The notes under the pieces: generated by a model
Seen by the model: the letters and a program-made list of their open reading frames with translations, nothing else
Databases searched by the model: none
What the model was told of the DNA's origin: nothing
Shown: positions 6,870 to 13,923 of the stretch, one piece after another
Numbering within the stretch: position 1 is the first letter of the stretch
Layout: each line of letters opens with the position of its first letter
Made by a program: the position numbers and the translations under genes
From: Synergistes sp.
GTDB lineage: Bacteria; Synergistota; Synergistia; Synergistales; Synergistaceae
Length of the DNA: 19,122 bases
Direction: 5' to 3'
Assembly: GCA_016288355.1 (NCBI GenBank)
Contig: JAEEYY010000092.1
Location: 1-19,122, forward strand

Positions 6870-7271
6870 ATGAATGATTACCCGTCTCCGCCGGAACGCA
6901 TACCGGAATGGGCAAGCACAGAAAGCAGACAGTGGCGCCGTCTTGATGAATTTGACATTCTTGTCAGGGCCGAGGAAATTACCGGATTGACGCTGGAGAT
7001 AAAAAACGAGGATCTTCCTTCAGGGGTCTGGGGCATCCATGTAGTTCGCGGTGAACGCGGCCGGATAATAGTGAATTCATCCCTCTCTCCGTTTTGGCAC
7101 CGCTTCGCGGTCTTTCACGAACTGTATCACCTTCTGTATAATACCAAAGGCGAACGTTTCTGGCAGAATACGTATTTCTCGATGGAAAGTTTTGAAAACA
7201 GAGCCGATACTTTCGCGTGGGCGGCTGCATGGCCCGAATGGGAGGAAAATCAGTATTGTGACTGGAATTGA
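6870..7271 (+). CDS. ImmA/IrrE-family metallopeptidase
   Basis: The short (133-residue) protein carries the zinc peptidase motif HELYH (H83, E84, H87 from this start) in FAVFHELYHLLYN, followed by ENRADTFAWAAAWPE. The glutamate there is the expected third zinc ligand of this family. ImmA/IrrE proteins cleave partner XRE repressors in response to a signal. The XRE gene lies immediately upstream and is the likely substrate. The frame is open back to a TTG at 6777 inside the XRE gene. I prefer ATG 6870, which has GAGGGAG 11 nt upstream and removes 31 residues lacking family resemblance. The 3' end overlaps the radical SAM gene by 14 nt, indicating coupled translation. Confidence 0.8.
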   Translation: MNDYPSPPERIPEWASTESRQWRRLDEFDILVRAEEITGLTLEIKNEDLPSGVWGIHVVRGERGRIIVNSSLSPFWHRFAVFHELYHLLYNTKGERFWQNTYFSMESFENRADTFAWAAAWPEWEENQYCDWN

Positions 7272-8241
7272 CAGATCCTGCGGCAGGGGTGCGGCACTGA
7301 AAAAATTCCCTTTTTTTCTGCCGTTTGCCGGCTGCCGCGGACAGTGTGTCTACTGCAACCAGAGGGCTATCACCGGCGCTCTTTCCGTGCCATCTCCCGA
7401 TGACGTCAGGCGCGCATTGAAAAAACTTACCGCGCCCCGCGAGATATGCTATTTTGGCGGTTCTTTCTGCCGTTTTCCCAAAGACACAGTCAAGGAATAT
7501 CTGGACGCCGTGACAGAGGCCGCCCCTGCGGGCAGCACGATACGTTTTTCCACATATCCGGGCGATCTTAGCGACGATGCGATGAGAGCCCTGATAAAAA
7601 GCTATCCGGTATCACGTATAGAGCTTGGCATACCCTCGCTTGACCCGGCAGTCCTTGCGTCATGCAGGCGCGAAGCGGATCCGGATAAGATTCTGGGCGA
7701 TATAGCCGTGATGATGAAAGATTCTCTGCCGGTAGGCGTGCAGATGATGATCGGCCTGCCCGGGCAGAGCAGGGAGAGCAGCATAAGGGATATGGAAAAA
7801 CTTGCCGCTCTTAAAAAAAATGATATATGGGATATGAGGCTCTATCCCTGTCTGGTGATCACAGGCACGGAGCTTGAGCGGATGTGGCGCATCGGGTGCT
7901 ACAAGCCGCTTTCTGTTTTTGAAGCCGCACTGTGGGGAGGCGAGTTCATAGACAGAGCCGTGGAACTGGGCTTTGTGCCGATAAGAATCGGGCTGCAGGA
8001 GACGGAATCACTTGCTTCGGAGGCGGTAGCGGGGCCGCATCACCCGGCCCTCGGCGAACTTATTCTTGCGGACGCTGAAGCAAGAAAGTTGGTCAGATGT
8101 TCACATGACGGTCCCTGGCATGTGCCGCGCCGCTTTATATCAAGATTTACAGGACATGGGCGTTTCGGCGTCAAACGTATCGCGGAATATGCTGCGATAC
8201 CGGAAAGTGAGGCCTGCAGACGTATCATATTCGAAAGCTGA
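7258..8241 (+). CDS. Elp3-like radical SAM protein (no acetyltransferase domain)
   Basis: The 327-residue protein has the radical SAM cluster motif in AGCRGQCVYCNQRAITG (C26, C30, C33, spacing CX3CX2C). Later stretches include GLPGQS, MRLYPCLVITGTELERMW and a C-terminal GLQETESLASEAVAGPHHPALGEL. This is the pattern of bacterial Elp3-like proteins (COG1243-related), which would bind a 4Fe-4S cluster and cleave S-adenosylmethionine. The C-terminal acetyltransferase domain of eukaryotic and archaeal Elp3 is absent, as in other short bacterial members, so tRNA wobble-uridine modification is only a possibility. GTG 7258 is chosen: GGAGGA lies 11 nt upstream inside the ImmA-like gene. An ATG at 7192 would give a much longer overlap. 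Confidence 0.75.
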   Translation: MTGIDRSCGRGAALKKFPFFLPFAGCRGQCVYCNQRAITGALSVPSPDDVRRALKKLTAPREICYFGGSFCRFPKDTVKEYLDAVTEAAPAGSTIRFSTYPGDLSDDAMRALIKSYPVSRIELGIPSLDPAVLASCRREADPDKILGDIAVMMKDSLPVGVQMMIGLPGQSRESSIRDMEKLAALKKNDIWDMRLYPCLVITGTELERMWRIGCYKPLSVFEAALWGGEFIDRAVELGFVPIRIGLQETESLASEAVAGPHHPALGELILADAEARKLVRCSHDGPWHVPRRFISRFTGHGRFGVKRIAEYAAIPESEACRRIIFES

Positions 8242-8288
8242 GAGAGTGCTCCAAAATACTGATGACTGACAGATAAAGGGTGTTTTGC

Positions 8289-9437
8289 ATGAAAGAGATA
8301 AACGACCGCGAAAAAATTGTAAAGCTGTTTATGCCTTTTGAGAATGAGGTTTTCCCGCTGCGCAACCGCTTCGTGAGGGCGGCAACCTGGCTTGGCGCCT
8401 GCAGCGGGGAAGGGCGCGCGACGCCGCTGTCACTGTCGCGCCAGATCGAAGCGGCCGCGGGCGGAGCCGCCGCCGTTATAACTGAATCTGCGTATGTGAG
8501 CCCTGAAGGACGTGCTTTACGCAGACAGTGGGGGCTTGACAGCGACGATGCGATACCGGAGGTGCGCCGGCTGTCGGACGCCGTCCACGCGGTCGGTTCA
8601 AAGCTGATAGTTCAGCTCTGCCATGCAGGCGCCGCGGCGTCTTATGCCGCATCCGCGTATTCACCCAGCGGCGGTACGTATCCAGGGTACGATAAAGATA
8701 CTATTGCGATGACGCGGGAGGATATGAGCAAAGTCTGCCGCGACTTCGCAGCGGCTGCCGAAAGAGCAAGGGCAGGCGGCGCCGACGGCGTGGAGATCCA
8801 CGCGGCTCACGGCTATCTGCTCACTCAGTTTATGTCGCCGCTGCTCAATAAAAGGAACGACGAATACGGCGGATCGTTTGAAAACAGGCTCCGTGCCGCC
8901 AGGGAAGTTTATGACGCGGTGAGGCAGGCTGTCGGAGACAGTTTTTCGATATGGCTGAAGCTGAGCATGACGGAAGGAGTGCCGGGAGGTTACGGTCCGG
9001 ATGAAGGCATCGATGCGGCACTTAACCTGCTGTCCTGCGGCGTAAATGTGCTTGAAGTCTCCTCCGGCACAGGCTACTCGGCTCCTCGGCATGCCCCTTC
9101 GGTAGTCGGTGTCTCCGCGGGCGATTCCGAAGCTCCCTTTGCCGGCTATGCCGCCGCCGTAAAGTCAAAAGCGCCAAAAAATTCTTTGGTGCTGCTGACG
9201 GGAGGTCTGCGCTCGCTGCCTGTGCTTGCCGCCCTGCTTGAAGAGGGCACGGCCGATCTGTTTGGAATAAGCCGTCCGTTCATTGCTGAGCCTGATCTGA
9301 TAAACCGCTGGGCCGAGGACGACGCCCGTCCGTCCGCCTGCATATCATGCAATGCCTGCCTGCGTACTGCAGGCGGCGGGGTAATAGACTGTCCGATAAT
9401 GCGCGAACGCCAGGAAGGGGAATGGGATCCGCTTTAA
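8289..9437 (+). CDS. Old Yellow Enzyme-family FMN oxidoreductase
   Basis: This single-domain TIM-barrel NADH:flavin oxidoreductase has 382 residues. It has the substrate-binding HAAHGYLLTQFMSPLLNKR (H171, H174, Y176), EYGGSFENRLR for FMN and phosphate, LTGGLRS and a C-terminal GISRPFIAEPDL. Near the C-terminus is CISCNACLRTAGGGVIDC, similar to the cluster-binding cysteines of larger 2,4-dienoyl-CoA reductase-type members but with shorter spacing (CX2CX2CX10C), so cluster binding is uncertain. The reductase and dehydrogenase domains of those larger proteins are missing. Such enzymes reduce activated C=C bonds, and the substrate cannot be read here. ATG 8289 has AAAGGG about 8 nt upstream and is preferred to GTG 8280, which overlaps that site. 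Confidence 0.85.
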   Translation: MKEINDREKIVKLFMPFENEVFPLRNRFVRAATWLGACSGEGRATPLSLSRQIEAAAGGAAAVITESAYVSPEGRALRRQWGLDSDDAIPEVRRLSDAVHAVGSKLIVQLCHAGAAASYAASAYSPSGGTYPGYDKDTIAMTREDMSKVCRDFAAAAERARAGGADGVEIHAAHGYLLTQFMSPLLNKRNDEYGGSFENRLRAAREVYDAVRQAVGDSFSIWLKLSMTEGVPGGYGPDEGIDAALNLLSCGVNVLEVSSGTGYSAPRHAPSVVGVSAGDSEAPFAGYAAAVKSKAPKNSLVLLTGGLRSLPVLAALLEEGTADLFGISRPFIAEPDLINRWAEDDARPSACISCNACLRTAGGGVIDCPIMRERQEGEWDPL

Positions 9438-9522
9438 ATCAGCAGGCGAAATATGCTGTTTTGTGCCGTACAAACTGATGCGGCAGATATTTTGTAAACT
9501 TGCATGAAAATATCGGAACTAT

Positions 9523-9551
9523 TTGACATATCAGTAATAAATAACTAAAAT
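9523..9551 (+). promoter_or_regulatory. Sigma-70-type promoter for the RpiR-family regulator
   Basis: A perfect -35 TTGACA (9523-9528), a 17-nt spacer and a good -10 TAAAAT (9546-9551) lie in an AT-rich gap 55 nt before the regulator start. The leader contains TATACA and a GGGGAG ribosome site. The regulator is therefore transcribed independently of the Old Yellow Enzyme gene. Confidence 0.7.
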
Positions 9552-9606
9552 TCAGGTAATGTCATTAATAGAACGATTATACAAATTTATCGGGGAGTGT
9601 ATATAG

Positions 9607-10515
9607 ATGGATAAGATGGACAGTACGCAGCTTCAGGCCGTCCTGATGGAAAAATCGCATACGATGCCGAATAAAGCCCGCCGTGTGGCGGAATATCTTC
9701 TCACGAACATGCGCGAGGCGTCATTCCGTTCAATAGGAGATATAGCGGACGAGCTCAAGGTATCCAAAGCACAGTTGGTGCGCGTGGCTCAGATGCTCGG
9801 CTTTACCGGCTATGCTGAGCTGAAGGCATGTATGCAAAAGACGATACTGGAGCAGATCAACCCCGCCGCTCTTCTTGCAAGAGCAGTCGATTCAAATGAT
9901 TCTTTCCAGGAAAGCGTATTTAAAGCGGAGCATGCAAACCTTGACGATACGATGGCCCAGATGTCGCCGGCCGATACGGAGCGTTTCAACGAGCTGGTAA
10001 AGGCAGCGAATAGTATATATTGCATAGGCTGGGGCATCTCTTCCCTTGTAATGGAACTGATGCAGATTCGCCTCACGGTAATGGGCTGCCGCGCGGTACT
10101 TTGCCGCAGAGGCGGGCTTTCCCTTTGGGAGCAGATGCGCTCTGTCAGAGAGGGAGATGTGGTGATCGCCTGTGAATTGCCGAGCTATGCCGTGGAAGTT
10201 ACCGAGGCTGTCGAGATAGCGCACAGAAACGGCGCGAAAGTCATTACGATGACGGACAGCGCGGCAGCTCCCGTATGCCGCTTTGCCGAACTGCAGCTCA
10301 GCGTCTCGGCCAACAGCCCCACATTCGGCAGCAGCATCATTGGGCCGATATTCCTCGTACATGTGCTGACTTCCTCTCTTTCCGTATCTTTAGGCGCCGA
10401 AGCGAAACGTTCTTTTGAAGAGCAGGCAAACTTCCTGCATGATGAAGGATATTCCATCCGATATTCGGACTTAAATATTAAAGCGGTTTTAAAGGCTGAC
10501 AGCATCAAACGATAA
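9607..10515 (+). CDS. MurR/RpiR-family regulator (HTH plus SIS domain)
   Basis: The 302-residue protein has an N-terminal HTH_6 domain (about 5-80), with MPNKARRVAEYLLTN, then FRSIGDIADELKVSKAQLVR and FTGYAELKACMQ. A C-terminal sugar-isomerase (SIS) domain (about 120-260) includes IYCIGWGISSLVMELMQIRL and GDVVIACELPSYAVEVTEAV. The family senses phosphosugars or related metabolites through the SIS domain and regulates sugar, amino-sugar or amino-acid catabolism. In the SIS domain the usual serine-rich phosphate-binding loop reads ELPSYAVEV rather than SxSGxT, so the ligand may not be a typical sugar phosphate. ATG 9607 follows GGGGAG by 10 nt. No sugar-use genes are adjacent, so it may act in trans or on the oxidoreductase upstream. 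Confidence 0.9.
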   Translation: MDKMDSTQLQAVLMEKSHTMPNKARRVAEYLLTNMREASFRSIGDIADELKVSKAQLVRVAQMLGFTGYAELKACMQKTILEQINPAALLARAVDSNDSFQESVFKAEHANLDDTMAQMSPADTERFNELVKAANSIYCIGWGISSLVMELMQIRLTVMGCRAVLCRRGGLSLWEQMRSVREGDVVIACELPSYAVEVTEAVEIAHRNGAKVITMTDSAAAPVCRFAELQLSVSANSPTFGSSIIGPIFLVHVLTSSLSVSLGAEAKRSFEEQANFLHDEGYSIRYSDLNIKAVLKADSIKR

Positions 10516-10544
10516 CGAGCGGGCATGAAAAATGCTCCCCGTAA

Positions 10545-10580
10545 GAAAATACGGGCTGCCGGATAAATGGCAGCCCGTAT
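10545..10580 (-). terminator. Rho-independent terminator between convergent genes
   Basis: A perfect 12-bp stem, ATACGGGCTGCC (10549-10560) with GGCAGCCCGTAT (10569-10580), has an 8-nt loop. On the minus strand the hairpin is followed by TTTTCTTAC, a terminator-like U-rich tail for the VOC gene transcript. On the plus strand the tail is ATTGTCG, so termination of the RpiR transcript is less certain. It lies 30-65 nt after the RpiR-family stop and about 135 nt after the VOC stop. Confidence 0.7.
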
Positions 10581-10715
10581 ATTGTCGTTAAAGTGATGCT
10601 GAAGCGGCAGCGACGGGGCTGTGACGCTTCACGGACACCGTAAGATAATAATGGGTACTGCAGCCCGTTCCGGCTCTTCACATCGCCGGCAAAGATACCG
10701 AAGCGGGCTTTATAT

Positions 10716-11099
10716 TTATTCCGGATATACGCAGATCTCCACCAGATTGCCGTCGGGATCGCGCATATAGATGCTGTTGATATCTCCTTTAGCGCCATTG
10801 CGCTTTACGATTCCCAGTTCGATCTCAACGCCCTTTTCTTCCAGTTCCTTTTTTGTGGCTTCCAGATCGCCCGTTGATACAAAACAGATATCTGTCGATC
10901 CGTAGGCCGGGTTTTTGGCTGCCGGCTTAAACTCTGCAGGACCGTTATGGAAATTGATCTGCTGATTTCCGAACCGTGCCGTATGCTGCCCGTTGGCTGC
11001 GACATGCGGCGTCATTCCCAGAATGTCCACATAAAAATGAAGTGTTTTTTCCAGATCCGACGCTGTAACTACGATATGATCGATGCCAGAGATATTCAT
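10716..11099 (-). CDS. VOC-fold (glyoxalase/bleomycin-resistance superfamily) protein
   Basis: The 127-residue vicinal-oxygen-chelate protein probably acts as a dimer with one metal per site. Visible features are GIDHIVVTASDLEKTLHFYVD (H8, a predicted metal ligand), FGNQQINFH (H51, likely second ligand), GSTDICFVS, and the C-terminal SIYMRDPDGNLVEICVYPE with E121 as third ligand. The NxxH plus RDPDGN pattern matches small uncharacterised VOC dioxygenase- or lyase-like proteins, and the reaction is unknown. The frame is open to 11150, but ATG 11099 has GGAGG 7 nt upstream and starts the conserved fold directly. It is isolated from its neighbours, with a strong terminator downstream. Confidence 0.85.
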   Translation of the reverse strand: MNISGIDHIVVTASDLEKTLHFYVDILGMTPHVAANGQHTARFGNQQINFHNGPAEFKPAAKNPAYGSTDICFVSTGDLEATKKELEEKGVEIELGIVKRNGAKGDINSIYMRDPDGNLVEICVYPE

Positions 11100-11426
11100 T
11101 TGTTTTCCTCCTTCGTATGTATGCACCGAGTGTTTATAAAATAACAGCATCCGGGGCCTGCGTCCCCACAGACGCCCTGTTCTTCCGTTGCCGGGATCAT
11201 TGTAAGGATCGTGCCTTAATGATCACAGAGGCTCTCCGGAAAAAACCGCATTTTCTGTGAGCGATGTTAAAGAATAAAATCGGGCAGGCACCACGCCAAA
11301 AGAGATGTTTATAAACCATAAACAAGACGCGCGACAAGCTTTCCCTCCGGTGCCTGCAATAAGCACATAAGAAGGAGAAAATGAAAGCGCGTCTGTCATT
11401 TTATGCTGTTGAGATCAGGCAGGCGT
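11100..11426. other. Gene-free gap rich in inverted repeats
   Basis: No convincing protein gene lies here. Several inverted repeats do: GATCATT-GT-AAGG with CCTTAATGATC (11195-11224); TCACAGA with TCTGTGA (11223-11260), enclosing CGG-A6-CCG; GCAGGCACC (11284-11292) with GGTGCCTGC (11349-11357); TGTTTAT with ATAAACA inside that loop (11306-11324); and AGACGCGC (11325-11332) with GCGCGTCT (11387-11394). The last pair crosses the GCAGGCACC stem, giving pseudoknot topology. On the plus strand AAGGAG (11372-11377) and ATG 11381 open a 44-codon frame that runs into the opposite-strand gene. A structured RNA, a regulatory leader or a decayed gene are all possible; none is proven. Confidence 0.45.
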
Positions 11427-12233
11427 TTATTTCCATGACAGAGTTTCGATTTTTTCCAGCGGGAAATTCAGCAGGGTGTCAGCCTGAGGAGCCTTTCCTT
11501 CCGCCAGCCGGTTGAACTCGGTCAGCATTCTTACGTAAGCCATTCTTTTGTTCGGAGAGGTCTCTCCATGCATACCCGCTCTGAGCAGCACCGAGAGCTG
11601 GCGGTAAACTGACGGCACCGGAACGAAAGCCGGTCCTTCGGGCGTCATCATTATCGTATATATAAATGAGTAGCTCTCTACGCCGCTGTACTGTCTGTCG
11701 AGAAGTCTGTAGAAAGGCGCGGCGGGAGCGATATATATGCTGGTGCCCTTTGGAACTTCCACCTTTGCTGGCAGAGCGTGCCATCTTGTGTACTGGAACG
11801 GCGCGGAGGTAACGAATACGCGCGGAGGCTGGGTAGTCATGCCTATCCAGAGATGTATCCCGTCTCCCTCAAAATTCATGAATGAAAGATTCCAAAGCAG
11901 GTCGTTTTTTGAATCCGAATCAACTTTTGATAGTATCGCGTTTTCGGAAATGAACGAAAGCCCCTCTAACCTCTCCAGATTTCTCGCACCTGCCGGCGTC
12001 CTGAGCCATGCCGAGGTTATCGTGCCGGCATCCTGTTCGAGGACAAGGATTATCGGAAATTCAGGGACATCAAGCGTTCTCAGGCTGACATTCCTGTCCC
12101 CGGCTTCTTCTGCCGGCGCAAATATCAGGACAAGAAGAGCCGCGCCGAGTATAAGCGGCAGAAGCAGCATCGGGTATCTGCTTCCGCTGCGGAAAAAACG
12201 GGATGCAATATTCTTTATATTTTTGTTATCCAT
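11427..12233 (-). CDS. Unrecognised membrane-anchored protein, last gene of folate operon
   Basis: I do not recognise this 268-residue protein. Visible features are a basic N-terminus, one hydrophobic helix (about 21-39, PMLLLPLILGAALLVLIF) and then about 230 residues that should lie outside the cytoplasmic membrane. That part is rich in beta-like segments and aromatic residues (FPIILVLEQDAG, IHLWIGMTTQPPRVFVTSAP, YSFIYTIMMTPEGPAFVPVP). No catalytic motif is evident, and there are no cysteines after the anchor, so it is not a lipoprotein. Its start lies inside folK (19-nt overlap), so it is almost certainly translated with the folate genes. The position looks like transcript sharing rather than a folate role. 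It may be a lineage-specific envelope protein. Confidence 0.75.
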   Translation of the reverse strand: MDNKNIKNIASRFFRSGSRYPMLLLPLILGAALLVLIFAPAEEAGDRNVSLRTLDVPEFPIILVLEQDAGTITSAWLRTPAGARNLERLEGLSFISENAILSKVDSDSKNDLLWNLSFMNFEGDGIHLWIGMTTQPPRVFVTSAPFQYTRWHALPAKVEVPKGTSIYIAPAAPFYRLLDRQYSGVESYSFIYTIMMTPEGPAFVPVPSVYRQLSVLLRAGMHGETSPNKRMAYVRMLTEFNRLAEGKAPQADTLLNFPLEKIETLSWK

Positions 12234-12715
12234 ATCATATCGTCTTTCTCCCGCCCGGAAAGCCCGGCGAGCAATTCAGCAACGCTTTTTGAAAAAACCG
12301 GATGGATGTATCCGGGAGCTATTTCCGAAAGCGGGGCCAGTACAAATCCGCGCTCGTGCATATGCGGATGGGGAATGACAAGTCTTTCGTCTTTATATAC
12401 TATCCTGTCATAAAAAATGATATCTATGTCGATCTCACGGGGGCCCCATCTTTTCCCCCTGCGTCTGCCAAGCCCGGATTCGATGTTTTTTACCGTTTCA
12501 AGCAGCTGTCCGGGGGCTAATTCGGTGTGCGCCTTTGCGCATATGTTCAGAAAAAGCGGCTGCTCCGTCACGCCCCACGGCATGGTTTCATAAACACGGC
12601 TCAGATCGGTTATCTCCGCGCCGTTTCTTTTCAGCATTTCTACGGCGCGCCTCAGCATCCCCAGGCGGTCTCCCAGGTTCGAGCCGAGCGATAAAAGCAC
12701 GGCATGCTCATTCAT
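12215..12715 (-). CDS. folK: 2-amino-4-hydroxy-6-hydroxymethyldihydropteridine pyrophosphokinase
   Basis: FolK transfers pyrophosphate from ATP to 6-hydroxymethyl-7,8-dihydropterin, the step before dihydropteroate synthase. The 166-residue length is typical. Motifs are LSLGSNLGDR (8-17), SRVYETMPWGVTEQPLFLN, RRGKRWGPREIDIDIIFYD (about 85-103) with the two magnesium-binding aspartates in the DID motif, and IPHPHMHERGFVLAPLSEIAP. The ATG overlaps the end of folP by 8 nt, and the 3' end overlaps the next gene by 19 nt, so the genes are translationally linked. Its substrate-making partners (folE, folB) are not in the window. Confidence 0.97.
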   Translation of the reverse strand: MNEHAVLLSLGSNLGDRLGMLRRAVEMLKRNGAEITDLSRVYETMPWGVTEQPLFLNICAKAHTELAPGQLLETVKNIESGLGRRRGKRWGPREIDIDIIFYDRIVYKDERLVIPHPHMHERGFVLAPLSEIAPGYIHPVFSKSVAELLAGLSGREKDDMIWITKI

Positions 12716-13922
12716 AACGGGCTTTGCTCACGGCCTCCGCCATCATTATAGCCTCTTTGTTCTCTTTCACGTCGTGCACCCGTATTATATCTACTCCCGC
12801 CGCGGCGCAGAGCGCAGTCAGAGCGACAGTGCCCGCAAGCCGGCCGGATGGGGAGGCGGTACCGGTGGCGGTCCCCACGACGCTTTTGCGCGACGCCCCG
12901 ATCAGCAGCGGGAAGCCCAGGGCGCGGAAGCTTTCGCAGTGGCGCAGAAGCATCAGGTTCTGGTTGTAATTCTTGGCAAAGCCGATGCCGGGATCGATTA
13001 TTATCTTTTCTTTTTCTACTCCCGCTTTCTGCGCGTCATCTGCGGCTTCGCGCAGGAAGGAACAGACTTCCGACAGTATGTTCTCATATACGCACAGTTT
13101 CTGCATGTCGCGTGCCGAGCCTTTCGTATGCATGACACACAGCAGCGCCCGGTATTCCGCCGCGGCGGAAGCGATATTTTTATCAAACTGCAGACCGGAT
13201 ATATCGTTTATGATATCCGCTCCTTCGGCAAGCGCCGCGCGCGCGGCGGCAGAGCGTGTCGTGTCTGCGGAGAGGGGCATTTGCGGAAGTTCTTTTCTGA
13301 TCGCCTTTACCGCCGCTGAAAGACGCGCGGTCTCTTCTTCTTCGGGGACGCGTGATGCGCCGGGACGCGTGGATTCCGCGCCGAGGTCAAGTATGTCGGC
13401 CCCATCTTCGGCCATCTGCACCGCGCGGCGCACAGTTTTGTCTGTATCGTCTCCGCAGCGGCTGTCTGAGTAAAATGAGTCGTCTGTCAGATTGATGATC
13501 CCCATCAGCAGCATGCCGGAGCCAAAGGCAAGCTCCGCGCCGCAGGGCGTCTTTACTTTGTGCGGCCGGTGCTGTGCCGTCAGCAAACGAATTTTTGCCG
13601 CCAGCCCCGGCAGCCCCCACCAAGGCATTTTTTCAAGCTTGTCGGCAAGAAAACCAAGCTGCTTTGCGGTGCCGAAGATGATCACGTCGCTTTTTTCAGT
13701 CCCGCAGACTATTACTTTTGCATGGACGGCAGCGTCTCCGCCTCTTGAGAGCATCTCCTGTTTTATAACGGATGCGGCGGGCGAAGGCACGCCCGTGACG
13801 TATATCTGCAGCATCTCCCTGCGCGCGGCGAAATACTCCAGCGCTCCTGCGCTGCAGCCCGTCCTGGCCAAGGCCTGCTCAAGCTCGGTCCTGTCTCCCA
13901 GGCGAAGCAGATGCGCCTGCAA
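12708..13922 (-). CDS. folP: Dihydropteroate synthase with N-terminal extension
   Basis: FolP condenses the FolK product with p-aminobenzoate. The catalytic TIM barrel starts near residue 135: MGIINLTDDSFYSDSR, ADILDLGAESTRPGA, SADTTRS, DIINDISGL, CVMHTKG, IIDPGIGFAKNYNQNL, LIGASRKSVVG and RVHDVKENKEA. In the first motif the usual NVTPDSF reads NLTDDSF, with the proline lost. A 130-residue extension (YVTGVPSPAASVIKQEMLSRGGDAAVHAKVI region, about 41-71) resembles the extra domain of long DHPS proteins in some anaerobes; its role is unknown. The start is TTG 13922, with AGGAG 10 nt upstream inside the phosphatase gene. The full-length extension supports that start. The protein is 404 residues, against about 270 for ordinary FolP. 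Confidence 0.95.
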   Translation of the reverse strand: MQAHLLRLGDRTELEQALARTGCSAGALEYFAARREMLQIYVTGVPSPAASVIKQEMLSRGGDAAVHAKVIVCGTEKSDVIIFGTAKQLGFLADKLEKMPWWGLPGLAAKIRLLTAQHRPHKVKTPCGAELAFGSGMLLMGIINLTDDSFYSDSRCGDDTDKTVRRAVQMAEDGADILDLGAESTRPGASRVPEEEETARLSAAVKAIRKELPQMPLSADTTRSAAARAALAEGADIINDISGLQFDKNIASAAAEYRALLCVMHTKGSARDMQKLCVYENILSEVCSFLREAADDAQKAGVEKEKIIIDPGIGFAKNYNQNLMLLRHCESFRALGFPLLIGASRKSVVGTATGTASPSGRLAGTVALTALCAAAGVDIIRVHDVKENKEAIMMAEAVSKARYE

Positions 13923-13923
13923 A

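Noticed and set aside
6446..7271. XRE plus ImmA-like pair as evidence of a prophage or integrative element
   Set aside because: No integrase, attachment repeats or phage genes nearby, and neighbouring genes and base composition look chromosomal.
9440..9462. CAGCA/TGCTG hairpin followed by TTTT after the Old Yellow Enzyme gene
   Set aside because: Only 5 bp of stem with a 9-nt loop and a short T-run; too weak to call a terminator.
11381..11515. A 44-codon plus-strand ORF with AAGGAG 3 nt before its ATG
   Set aside because: Spacing is too short and two thirds of it lies antisense to a solid gene. Kept only as part of the structured-gap finding.
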